NCBI GenBank assembly: GCA_030789695.1
Contig: CM061141.1
Location: 193,761,689 to 193,825,688 of the forward strand
DNA from: Scilla litardierei
Taxonomy: Eukaryota > Streptophyta > Magnoliopsida > Asparagales > Asparagaceae
Length of the DNA: 64,000 nt
Direction: 5' to 3'
Below are positions 1 to 10,874 of the stretch, piece by piece. Numbering within the stretch: the first letter of the stretch is position 1; every line of letters starts with the position of its first letter. A program made the translations under genes and the position numbers. The notes below the pieces were generated by a model, which worked only from the letters and a program-made list of their open reading frames with translations, was not told the origin of the DNA and searched no databases.

Positions 1-348
1 TGGGCGTTAAACGTGAAATTCTGAGGATATATCAAACACAAGTTATTAGCTTTCTGAATATTTTCTTTTGTCCAACGAATATGTTCATAGTATATATAAT
101 GCAAATACTAAAGACTGACAAGACCCAATATGCTCGTGGGTCAGTGGTGGGGGTAATTGAGAGGAACAGATGAATGATCAGGAGGTAGACCAAATTTTAA
201 CAACTGAATGTTATTTTTAGGTCAGGTACGAAACAAAAAGATGCTGCAGAGTAGCTCTAGTACAAGCAAGCTGTTATATATATAGCATTAATCACTTGAC
301 TTGTTGACATAACCAGAATATTTTGGGAAGTAAACATTATTATCATAC
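1..348. other. AT-rich flank, no gene recognised
   Basis: This stretch is AT-rich with no convincing coding frame. If the exon at 349-429 belongs to a minus-strand gene, this would be its next intron, because that exon ends in a good donor (GTATGATA on the minus strand). I could not find the following exon here. Confidence 0.4.
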
Positions 349-429
349 CTTGCATTGTCGGAATGCAGCATCAGCCTTCCGTTTCCATAAACCATTTCCA
401 GGCTCTGAGTGGAATAAGTTCAATAAAGG
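349..429 (-). CDS. Single exon resembling the C-terminal part of a plant tRNA-dihydrouridine synthase (DusA type)
   Basis: On the minus strand an 81-bp block (27 codons, phase 0) is bounded by an acceptor ending TTTGTTTCAG and a donor GTATGATA. It encodes a peptide containing FHSEPGNGLWKRKADAAF. DusA-type dihydrouridine synthases end with a segment of this kind (lysine/arginine-rich, after a 'phenylalanine-histidine ... glycine' turn), and I recall plant members being very close to it. They reduce uridine to dihydrouridine in the D loop of tRNA with FMN. No other exon of such a gene could be found between 430 and 3000, so this may be the edge of a host gene with long, repeat-filled introns, or a stray captured exon. 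The splice sites and open frame are seen; the family name is from memory of the protein. Confidence 0.5.
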
Positions 430-544
430 CTGAAACAAAGTGCAAATGAATGTCACTAGCTCATTAAGGATAACCATGTGAAACTATTATAAGATTTATG
501 AACTAAATACTAAAAATATGTTAAGTAGAGCTGAACTGTATGTG

Positions 545-640
545 CAGAGTGGCATTGCAAGCTCCCAGTTATAAAACCTAATTAGCATTGCAAACTCCCA
601 GTTATAAAACCTAATTGTGAGAACGTACAAGCTCCTAGTT
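545..640. repeat. Short tandem repeat, about 43-bp unit
   Basis: A unit of the form GCATTGCAAGCTCCCAGTTA followed by TAAAACCTAATT is present twice and then, degenerate, a third time (AAGCTCCTAGTTATAA). It has no coding content. Confidence 0.7.
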
Positions 641-1130
641 ATAATTTTCTTTTCCTATAAAGAAAATTTACCTTTGGGTGGCATTGCAAAGAGTTATCAT
701 TAGACAACAAATGCATGTATTTATCTTCGGGAATTAAACGCATGGATTCACCTATAGGCCATTTGTAGAGAGTGACCTTTGAGTGACATCGTAAAGAGTG
801 AAATTCAGATAATAAATGCATGGATTCAATTTCAAGTGACAAACATATGAATTCACCTTCATAAAAGAATTTATATAAAGAGTTACCTTCATGTAATATT
901 GGAAAGTGTTATCTGTAGATAACAAACGCTTGTATTTTGCTTCATATGACAAATATATGAATTCACATTCGAATATTTTTTTTACTTATAAGAGTTGCCT
1001 TCAGGTGACATTGCAGAGAATTATCTTCAGTTAACAAACTCAAGAATTTACCTTTGTGCAATAATGCATGAATTCACTTTGGGGCAACATACGTATGGGT
1101 TTTCATGTAGGCATATTTTTTTGTAAAAAG
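641..1130. repeat. Degenerate minisatellite-like region
   Basis: Words such as GAGTTACCTTC, ATTGCAAAG, AGATAACAAA and ATGAATTCAC recur at irregular spacing of roughly 100-130 bp. The copies are too diverged to fix a unit. Short minus-strand open frames here are by-products of the repeat, not genes. Confidence 0.5.
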
Positions 1131-2560
1131 TTACCTTAAGCAAACATATATAATGTTAACAAACACACCCAAACAAATTAAACAGTCACAAAGACAATCT
1201 TTTTTAAATTAATGATTAATAATTCAGGTTGCCAAAGGAACTAAAAATGCACAAATAGACAAGGATATCAACACCCATGTTGGTAGCATACAACAACGAT
1301 TACAGTGATAAAGCATTTCATTCCCAGCTCATGGGGAAAAGGATAACGTATTAATATATGATCACGACCACAAAATGATTTCACCAAGAAGGGTTGAAAA
1401 TGTGTCACATACTTTGATCATTCGGAATTTGTGAAGAATGATTTCTTTGAGGATGTCCTCCAGATAAACCAAATTGCTACAGATGCCAAATAAAACATAA
1501 TTATCAACAATATTGATTATTGTCCCAAGTACACCAAGTAGAAACTATGCAAGCAATTCCAATGTTGAAAACTTTAAAAACAAATGAAGGCCAATACAGA
1601 CAATCATAAACTCAACTTAAATTTCGAAGTTTATAAACACATTACTTTTAACTTGATTCAACAACCATATTTAATAAATATTTTCTATTTCAAGTTTGCC
1701 TTGTCAATCCGACCTCTCCACTCACTTTACTTAACTTCCCAAAAATTCTAACTTCATTTAGGAAGTATGACCTATTAACTTTGAGGAAATCAAAATCAAC
1801 ACCAAAGAAAGTAGAAATTAATCTAATTCAATATGGGTTATCAACAAAAAGAATTTGGAGCTAAATTTTGTTATTTCCTGTATCTCTACATGATTATTCA
1901 CCATAAACTTTGATTCCTTTATCATTCCAGCCAAATCCCCAGAGCTTGGAGCTTTGATTCCTAATACGTATCATATAACAGAATTTACACTTAAAAATAT
2001 TGTAACCAATGGTGTGAAAAACAGATGGATGGTGTCAAATCCAACTAAGCCCATACAAACCCAATTAACACGAGACTCCTACCATCAATTCATTTGAATA
2101 GAACAAGAATTTACATACTCGAAGCACAGGACAAATTACTACAAATCAGTAACCTCCAAGGATAAACCATCGATGATTGCTAAAAGTGTCGTTGCCTTGC
2201 AAAGGGCTCAATGACATGGGATAGAGCTGTAGGAGAGGCGGTGGCATGTTCATCAATTAGATAATTACATAAATTTTCAGCAACATTTAAACTATTTGGG
2301 CACAAAAACCCTAAATTTTGACGAAATTGGGGGAGAGGGGTACCGGGTAAGCATCGATCGAAGCATCCATCTCACCTAGAAATAAAAAACCGAGTCCGGA
2401 GCCTCTTAAGCGCAAAAACAGCAAACCCTTTTTGTCCCAGACGAATCCTAACCCAACTAGAAATAAAAAACCCCACTTATAAAAACCTCTCATTTTTTAA
2501 TTTCCTCCCTTAATTCCCAAAAAGAAAATCAAGCTCGCAAACGCCGCCGGAGAGATCATC
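1131..2560. other. Unannotated AT-rich sequence
   Basis: I see no supported gene, RNA or mobile-element end. It could be an intron or upstream region of a minus-strand gene that includes the 349-429 exon. A minus-strand open frame at 2311-2493 has no recognisable features. A 19-bp motif (GATCGAAGCATCCATCTCA) near 2356 recurs near 2813. Confidence 0.35.
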
Positions 2561-3060
2561 CCTCACAATGCTCCAATCCCCGATCCAAACCCTGGAAACC
2601 CTAAAAGAAGAAGAAGAAGAAGAAGAAGAAGAAGAGGAATAACAACAACAGCCACCACAACATCAAGAAACCCTAGAAGCATAAGCAGCTGCGTCAGCAG
2701 AAGAAATCAAACAGACCCAAACCATAGAAGATTCCCAAAGATTCCCAAAAACCCTAAAAATTAGAACACAACTCACCTTCCCAAAGTTGCCCAGCCCCCA
2801 AGAACACAACATCGATCGAAGCATCCATCTCAGTCGAAGCCGCGATCAGATCATAACTCACCTTCCCAACGTGTCGTCGAACGAAGTTTCGCCTCCGATC
2901 GAACTTGTAAGGCCCCGACGACCGAAGGCCCCGATAAGCCTCTTCGACGGATATAAGCTCGAGCGACAGAGCTTTCCATCAATGTTTGAAAACGAGAGGG
3001 AGGCGGAGGAGCGTTTGGCTCGGGAAATTTAGGGCTGCGCTTGGAAACGAGAAGGAATCG
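2561..3060. promoter_or_regulatory. Possible promoter/5' UTR region with telo-box-like motifs and a GAA microsatellite
   Basis: AAACCCTAA-like telo-box motifs lie near 2304, 2593 and 2752, with a relative (AAACCCTAG) near 2670. A (GAA)n run occupies about 2607-2637. Telo-boxes are typical of plant 5' regions of translation-related genes, which would suit a tRNA-modification gene on the minus strand. A plus-strand open frame at 2787-3032 (81 codons, no ATG start) and a minus-strand ATG frame near 2950 that ends at a good donor (AAG|GTGAGTT) are both possible first-exon fragments. Neither protein is recognisable. This is inference. Confidence 0.3.
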
Positions 3061-3358
3061 GGGAATTTTCTGCTGGGAAATTTTTGTTAAGCGCTATGCA
3101 AGTCATTTAATATATATATATATATATTAATAAAAGTGTTTACGTAACGATTAGTACCATAGCGCTAACAAAAAGCGCTATGTAAAGTATTACTTGGATA
3201 GCGCTTTAACAAAAAGCGCTATCTAAGTGATTTTTACCTTAATTTTGATTTATTTTTATTTTCTATAAGTGCAGAAGCGCTATACAAGAGCTCACTTAGA
3301 TAGCGCTTTTTAAAAGCGCTATCTAAGTGGTGTTACCCAAGCCTAAATCTGTAGTAGT
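3061..3358. mobile_element. Terminal part of a CACTA (En/Spm-like) DNA transposon
   Basis: Read on the minus strand the block begins CACTACTACAGATTTAG at 3358, the CACTA-type terminus. Inside it are at least six copies of a subterminal motif AAGCGCTA(T/A)... in both orientations (AAAAGCGCTATCTAAG and its complement), as expected for the transposase-binding subterminal repeats of this superfamily. The opposite terminus was not found between 1 and 3060, so the element is truncated or much larger than the visible part. No transposase is visible. Confidence 0.6.
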
Positions 3359-3571
3359 GATGTATCAATAAAATGGAATATTGTACTTTTGTTATTTTCT
3401 CAGTGTTTTTATCTGTGATGGAGTTTTACTTGTACTTCCCAGCACGTGCGTAGTACCTGCAGTGTTCTTCCTACTCTCTTCTTTTCTTTCTTTCTACGTA
3501 ACACTCGCCTCTTCGGGAATACCTGATACGGATTCGTACTTATCCGGTATCTCGGGGACCGGGGCGTTACA
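3359..3571 (+). repeat. 3' end of a Tekay/Del-like LTR
   Basis: The segment contains a polyadenylation-type motif (TCAATAAAATGGAATATTGT) and ends ACCGGGGCGTTACA. The same order is seen on the minus strand of the LTRs at 4386-20725 (GTAATATTTTTTCTGTACTTTTGTTG ... CGGGGCGTGACA, written here in two parts). The CA terminus abuts Helitron copy 1 exactly at 3571/3572. The 5' part of the LTR is missing; the CACTA end lies next to it. Confidence 0.55.
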
Positions 3572-4380
3572 AAAACACTGGTTAAAGTTTAACACTGGTG
3601 TTTTGAAGTTTGATTTTGAAATCACATTCAGGTGAATACCAGTTTCACATAAGGAATGTCAATATTCTATTTCATATGTATTGCAAACCAATTGACTATC
3701 CTGAGGATTTAAATTGGTTTTGGTGCAATTGGTTCAAATTATGTAATTTTGTTCAATTGGTTTTGGCTAAGAGTTTGATATTTAGTCTCACATTAGCATT
3801 TGGGTAAGAGGTTGAATACATTTAGAAAAAAATGGCAACTAATTTGTGAAATGCACAACAATACCCAAAACCAATATTGAAACTGAAACTGAGTTATGAA
3901 ATGAAACTGAATCTATTAGCAGGACAACTCTTAACATTAGCAGGACACAAAATTACCCAAAACCAAATTTCTCTATGTTATAACCAAATTTCTCTCTATT
4001 TTGGTTAGGACATATGTCAATTCTCTAAGAATTGATTAGCATCTGAATATTAGCATTTGTTAAATTTCAAACTGATTGAATGAGAATCTTTCAAACTCTG
4101 TTTTGCATTATGTATTTTGAGAATGGATGTGCTTGGATGAGCTTGAATAGGAGAATGGATGAGCCTGGATGATTGCAAAAAAAATGATAAAGTTATTTTG
4201 AATGAGAAAAACCTTTGACTGTTGTCTACAAAATGTTTTACTTAAGGCTAAAAACTGTTTGATTGCGAAATTTTGAAATATGTATTTGACGAATGTGTCT
4301 TTGGGGAATGTGTGAATTTGGAGAATGTGTGAATTTAAATATGTATTTGAACCATGACAAACTCATTTTTAACCATGACA

Positions 4381-4385
4381 AACTC
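4381..4385. repeat. Left target-site duplication of the LTR array
   Basis: AACTC here is repeated exactly at 20726-20730, directly after the last LTR base. The uninterrupted paralogue has a single AACTC at 44928-44932 with the same flanks on both sides. This proves a single LTR-retrotransposon integration. Confidence 0.95.
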
Positions 4386-7300
4386 TGTCACGCCCCGCTT
4401 CCCAAAATGGACGGAAGCGAAACGTGACGAGGCCCGCTTAGGCCAGAGCTTAGAAGCTCGGACCCAATAAGCGTCTGTAGAGGTACCATTTTAAAAGATA
4501 TTCAGCTTCTTGCATTATTATAGTTCGAAACAACAAAAGTACAGAAAAAATATTACATTCATTAAATTAGAGATTTAATATCCGACAAGTACAAAGTCTA
4601 AAAGAAGCCTAAGTGTTGGCAACAACTATCTAAGGGAAAACTGAAAGCAGTAACCTCTGAAAGTGGCGACTAAAAAGACCTCAAGGTCTGGTCCTTGTCA
4701 GATACGTACTCTGATGACGACGTCCTCGGCTCCACGTACTCCAGCGAGTCTGCTTCGTCCACGATCTCTGGCTAAACACCTGACGTACAGCACCCAAGAA
4801 AAAGGAACTGTACGTCAGGTAAAGTCTACAAGAAGGGTTAGACTTTACTGCAAGTGCACCGAACTTTAAACAACGGTTTACTGGTTGATTAGCATGCTGA
4901 GGTTCTTTTACACAACAGTTTACTGGTTGATTAGCATGCTGAGGTTCTTTTACACAACAGTTTACTGGTTGATTAGCATGCTGTGGTTATAACAGATAAA
5001 CACGACAGGAAGTAACGCAGCAGGAAAGTAAAAACGGGACAAGTAGTAGTCGTAGCATGTGCTACCAACTACGGGACTAACCTACAGGTGTCAAGACAAG
5101 ACAGGATAAACAGGACGGAACAAGACGAAACGTGGCAAGACAAGACAAGACAGGACAATTGTGACATGAAGGGTTCACGCCTTACGGTTCGAGGGGATCA
5201 GACCCTCTTGCCGTGCGCACGCTCAACCCTACCCCAAACCCCAGAACTCAGGACAAGACAATATAGGGCCACTCACTCTGCTAGGTGAGTGCCTCTATCC
5301 CCACGGTCGGTAGCGTATCGCTCACTCTGCTAGGTGAGCGACGAACGCCTCGTAGGTGAAACCGTACAACTGTATAGGACCACTCACTCTGCTAGGTGAG
5401 CGTCTCTATCCTCTCGGTCTGCTGGGACACTCACTCTGCTAGGTGGGTGCCGAGCTTCCCGTAGGCTGTGAATCAGTACAAGGGATCACTCTCTCTAGCT
5501 TGGAGAGTGCCCTATTGCCCGCAGGCTGTGCAAGACGGGACGTGACGTGTCAAGACGGGAAGAGTTATTCTAGGGTGTCCACACGCACGCACACGCAAGA
5601 TATTCCTATGATGTCAGCAGTTTATTGTTGTTTGTCGAGCTTAGACTTCGTCGTCAAGTCTAAGTCGTCAGGGGCGTCCCGGACGCTATCATTTCACGTC
5701 CGGTTCTATACATTCACATTCTAACAGATATAGCAAACTAAGACCAAAACACGGTCAAAACGCAAGTGGGTACACTTGCCTGCGGTGGCGAGTGTGTCGT
5801 CCTCTCGAAGCGTCTCGTCCAAGCGTCTCGTCCGCGGAAGTCCGTCTGAAACAGTGCCACGGCGACGGTGTCAGGTCGCGATTTTCAATAAATCCTATTT
5901 AGGTTCATTTCTAGGTTGTCGGGACTACCCTAATCGTCAAAGTCACAATTTTGATGTCATTGTTCAGCCTAAATCGACCACTACCCTATATGCACAGGAA
6001 AATTTGTCCGATGGTCGATTTCTACGGTGAGCAGCGTTTTACTGGTGCGGAAAAGTAAATTTAGTTCAAGTTGACGGTTTTTAGTTAGGTTTTCAGTTCT
6101 GCTATGGTGTGGGTTGTGCTATGAGTCAGGGGGACCAACCTGGTGTGAGAAACATGCATTTAATCTGGCGTCGGGTCTGAACGGTGGAAGCTCCTCGTTG
6201 TCTACGGCGTCTCGGCTACGGTCGCATGAAAGACATATAATATCTGCGTCATCGGATGTGTGATATTAAGTTAAAGGTGCTAACTAACAAAATAGCACAA
6301 TACTGCAACATACAGTTATACATCCACATATATACAAGACTTATTGTTTACAAGTTAATTCATATACAAATATAGGTTCATCTAACCTAGTGTTCACATG
6401 CCACTAATCCTATAATATACTGATACTCTAAACATCACTTGATTACTACTGTTATAAACGTACCACTATAATATACAACTATTAAATAACAGTAACCTAC
6501 CAAGCTCTTGAAGGTACTATGTTTAGCAACCAACATCACCTATATGATTTATCTGTTAACTAAAAGCAGACAAGCATTATACCAATAACTAATATATTAA
6601 TTAACAAGGTAATACAATTTATATTATAAGAATGCATGCTTGACTCACGCAAGGACAAGGCTAACTCACAGTTGCTTGGTAGGATGCCTCGTGGAGGCTG
6701 CTTGGGTGGCCGGATCTCTTGCTGGTGGTCGGAGAAGAAGGAGGTGCGGTAGCGAGGTCGCCGGAGGGGACGTCAACAATGAGGTGGCCGGCGGCGTGTC
6801 TTGTTGCCGGAGAGGAGCACAGGAGGAAGGGCACGGCAGGGCTTCGGCCTTGGGGATGAAGCGAGGAGGAAGGACAAAACGCCGGCATGGGTCTTGGCCT
6901 TGGGAAGGTGGCCGGCGTGCTGTAGGTCGGGGAAAGGAGATGCGTGGCTATGTTACGCGTGAGAGGCGAAGAGGCCGGAGGAGGGTCGAACTGGGCGGAG
7001 GGGGTTCGGATGCGGGGAGGTCGTGATCTCAGCCTGGGGGAAACGCCTTGGTTACGCGGAGATGCAGAGGTGACGCGGGGACGAGGTGGCCGGCGCCTGT
7101 GGTTTGGGTCGTGCGCGGAAGAGCCGGTGGCCAGGGCGATTTCGGAGGAAGAACGAAGAGATGGGGAAGATGCGCACGGGTGTGGCTGAGAAAAGGTCGG
7201 ACTGGGCGTGGGCTTTCGGTTCTCTTGAGGGGTAGGACAGTGCTCCGCTTGGAGCCCTAGGTCTGGCTTCGGAAAAAGTAGCCTGCCGTTTGTGCAAGGA

Positions 7301-7830
7301 GATAGGGTAGTTGTAGCTTTTTTTTAAGACCTAGGTTTCAATTATGTAGAGTAGGGGAGAGAGATAGAGCACAGGGAGAGAGACGTGGGATACTGTGCGA
7401 TTTTAATGGGGTTAGTTGGGATGTAAGGTTCAGTTTGGATTTTTTTTTAGCCACCAAATATTTGATTCCATCCCCTTTTTAAAAAGAAACGTAGTATTAG
7501 CTTATCAGGTAAAATTTAGTTAAGGTTTAAGAAAAATTAATAATTTAAGTTTGTTTTATAAAAAATTAAACGCACATGCACTTCAAAATGTTTATTATTA
7601 CAAAAAAAATGTTTTTAATAACTAATAAGGAGATATTAGCAGATTGGTCCGTTGACGTCCAAAAATTACAAAGAAAATACCGGGGTGCTCGCGCCTCCGA
7701 GAGGGTCGTGGAAACGGGGTCCGATCACGCTCTGAGCTACAGAGAACAATAGTCAAATCAAATACGAAAATTTCGGACACGAAACAACCATACACGCCAA
7801 AATACGTAAGACCGGAAAGTGACCGTTACA
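4386..7830 (-). repeat. LTR 1 of the array (3' LTR in element sense), 3445 bp
   Basis: It runs from TGTCACGCCCCG to CCGTTACA as written on the plus strand. It is about 42 bp longer than LTR 2 and LTR 3 because it has three rather than two copies of a unit containing TTTACTGGTTGATTAGCATG (4870-4990). It carries a GC-rich block (6640-7300), a hairpin array (5258-5520) and a 13-bp perfect inverted repeat (ACCTGACGTACAG at about 4777, complement at about 4808). The left third holds several single-base differences from LTR 2 and LTR 3, for example C4506 and G5682; the right part matches LTR 2. Confidence 0.92.
5258..5520. repeat. Tandem hairpin units inside the LTR
   Basis: Five units of about 50-60 bp each contain a short stem-loop. 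The first four have the form CACTCAC-TCTGCTAG-GTGAGTG or close variants, and the last is CACTCTCTCTAGCTTGGAGAGTG. Equivalent arrays lie at 11706-11965 and 18154-18412 in the other two LTRs. In element sense the array sits toward the 3' part of the LTR, so it could be part of the transcript. Function unknown. Confidence 0.75.
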
Positions 7831-10800
7831 TTCTACCCACCTTAGAAATGATTCCGCCCTCGGAATCACTTATACTAATAATAATAATGATATCTATACA
7901 TTCGTATACCTACAACTCCCATATTCCACATAATGGTCGCTAATCATACCACTACAGTCGGCGTTCCACAACAATTCATCATTGCACGTCTTTTCACTGG
8001 ATGAAGCTACGACTAAACTCACATCCTAACACTTAACTATAGACCCATCACTGCCGTTCAAATTTCCAACTCCAAGTTCTCATAAAAAAAATAATCATCA
8101 TCTTCTCATACAATGTCACTCCACTAAACATCATCGCTCAAAAATATCTTTAAATTTCTCAATCCCTTCCCAATATTAATCAATCGCTAAAATGATGTTT
8201 TAGCCAAATCACCAATCTAAGACGAAAACTTTGTCTATCTTGTAACACCTTTACAAATCAACAATCGCCGTGTCCCCAATACATTCCGTGTCATAACTTC
8301 CCATAAATTCATCCGCCAAATAATTGAACTATCAAAATCACATCTCCTCTTACTTATTATAATTATTTTCAACCAATATTAAATCCGACAACCTAACCAT
8401 CCATTTACCTCAACACGTTGTGTTACTCCCAATGTCTTCTTACGTCAACTCAACAATCAAGTCTCGATGCTAATAAAAGCTCTACTCAATCTCATGATCA
8501 GCCTAACTCCTACCATACTCTGTAGCCATCCCTATCTACCATTCGTCTAAGCCTCAAATCTGATAAGTTCTCATCTTCACGCATATAATCTCATTCAACC
8601 AGAATTCTCCATTGAGTCCGCCACACTTCGGTTTTATAAATAAGTCTTGGACATCCCATTCTTTTCATCCGAAAGAAATCTATTCCAATATCCTATTGTT
8701 CCAAAATCGGTTAATCATTGCTATAACAAATCTCATCTCTCCCTGAGCCTACCCGCAAACAAAATCCTACAACAATAATAGCTAGTCTCAAAACTATAAC
8801 AACCATAACATAACATTTCTAAATGGAGAGAGAGAAAAAGAGAAAGGGAAACTTAAAACCAGTGACACATTTTTAAAACATTTGGAAAAACGTTTGGAGT
8901 CGTGGTAATGGATGAGGAAGGATAATTGATTTGTGATCTTGTGAGCTAATTTCAAAAACTTTAAAGGTTTGGTTTAAAAGAAAAACAAAGTTTTGATACA
9001 ATCACACGCAGTCAAAGATAAGCTATTCTATAATCACGAAAAACTACGTCTAAGGAAATTGCCTGCTATGACCCTATTCATATACGTATGAATACCGTCA
9101 TTCAGACAACTTCAATCATATCATGGTTAACACTGAGTACACATTCAAGACACAAAAGGCAATTATCGGGATCCTAAAGAACACACATTCATACGGGTCT
9201 ACGCACTCTACCTAAACTCATGCACCACGACGACATCACCTACCAAAGGGCCTACTCCTAAACCGGAGACCACATTGACAACTACAAGGACTAATGTCTA
9301 GATAAAAGAAGGAAGGAAAACTAAATCAAAAGCGGAACGAAATAAGATCGGAAAGAACGAGCTCAAATAAGACGGAGTAAAGAGATAGTTGGTTGGATGA
9401 GACAAAAATATTTCTCAGAATAACTAGATAAATGAAGGAGATTTACGGGTAAAATATGATATCGTATACTTTATACTTTTATGAAAATAAGTGGGGAAAA
9501 GGAGCAAATAGTAAAATTATTACGATTTGGAAAAAAGTTAGATGAAGGAATAAAAGTAGGATAATGTAGCGATTGTTTTGCAAATGAAAATAAATTTAAA
9601 CAAAGGTTCTTGAAGTATGAACACGATGAACATTGAGATGTTTATATGTAAAGAAATTTAAAATCCCCCTTTGTTTTAGAAAAATATTCTAAAGTACGTA
9701 CGTAAATGGCAAAAAAATAAATTTCGTAGGTTAGAAAAATGATATATTGAATTTCCGAAATGGTAACAAAGTTTTAAAACTGAAATACGATGGATACTGA
9801 TTCGAAAATAAGTACGAGGCCGTAACTTAAAACTTTTACGACCGAAAGGTTTCAAAATTTGCGAAAGAATTTTAACTCAACCAAAAGTAAGAAATTTTAA
9901 ATAATTAATAAAAGTTTTCAAGGAAGTCAAATTGGGCGGAGAATTTAATAATGAATTTCGAAAATACTTTTAAAGGAAGCAGGTTTTGGGAAAGGGAAGA
10001 ATTCGAAAATAATTACAAGATAGTAGAAATAAATTGTGTAGTTTATAAAAGTAATATATATATATTTTGGAAACAAGGCAAATAAAAACTGAATATGAGG
10101 AATAATGACTTAAAACGAGTGCGAGATCTTGACTTAAAATATTTACGTCCAAGAAAGCTCCAAGTCGATTAAAAGTTTTAACTCGATCCAAAACAACAAA
10201 TTTTTAAATATCTAATATATAGGGTTTTCAAAGAAATCAAGCCAGAGCGAAAACTTAATAAGGAAAGTCGAAAATAATTTTAGAGAAGGTAGAATTGGTC
10301 AAGGAAGGGATTCGAAGGATCGACGATAATCGTCAGGAAACGATCACGTGAATCGGGAGACAAGAAAATTATCGCTTGAAGAATATGTGTAGGATACGAA
10401 TCGTGAAGAGCTACGATGGAACATTACGGTCGATAACACAAAAGTGTAATGATCAGAGGGACGCTAGAAGTCAGGGGTTCTAGTCATCGGGTCGTTTAAA
10501 GATCAGGATAACTCAGCTTCTAAGACATCCTAATGAGCTAGACTATAATTAGGATCTAAGGGAAGGTTCCTAAGAGAATCCAGGTTACGTTCTGTTGGGC
10601 CCGAAGTCGATGGAGCTGGGCGAGCGACTAGACTTAAAGAAGGACTCTAGATATCTAATACGATCAGAATCAAATGAGGATGCTAAAGTAGTCTAGGACG
10701 AGGACGACTAAATCTTAACCAAGGCGTCCGACTATCAACCTGAGACGTCTACCTAAGTCTTCCTACTTTCTAAGACTGGGAAACTAATTCAGACTTGTAC

Positions 10801-10874
10801 GTGGATATCAAATGAATGCGGTACTTTTATTGTTCCGAACTTTTGCAAGACCTGCATGGGCCACCACTAAAACC
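7831..10874 (-). other. Internal region 1 of the LTR array, non-coding
   Basis: This is 3044 bp of AT-rich sequence without a long frame. At its left edge, minus-strand sense, are the polypurine-like tract and the pol-end relic GATTCCGAGGGCGGAATCA. The rest shows no recognisable protease, reverse transcriptase, RNase H, integrase or chromodomain. It appears identical in length and sequence to internal region 2, including the 73-codon minus-strand frame at 9970-10191, which I regard as chance. Confidence 0.85.

Noticed and set aside
6640..7297. Overlapping open frames of 70-128 codons on both strands in the GC-rich part of the LTRs (also at 13087-13744 and 19535-20192)
   Set aside because: GC-rich sequence with few stops in any frame; glycine/arginine- or proline/serine-rich on opposite strands, no domain, and repeated only because the LTR is repeated.
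7831..7870. A primer-binding site directly after LTR 1 on the plus strand
   Set aside because: The adjoining sequence is the complement of a polypurine-like tract and a pol end, so the element runs on the minus strand and this side is the 3' LTR.
9970..10191. 73-codon minus-strand frame in the LTR interior as a gag remnant
   Set aside because: No gag motif or zinc knuckle; the sequence is AT-rich and the frame is short enough to be chance.
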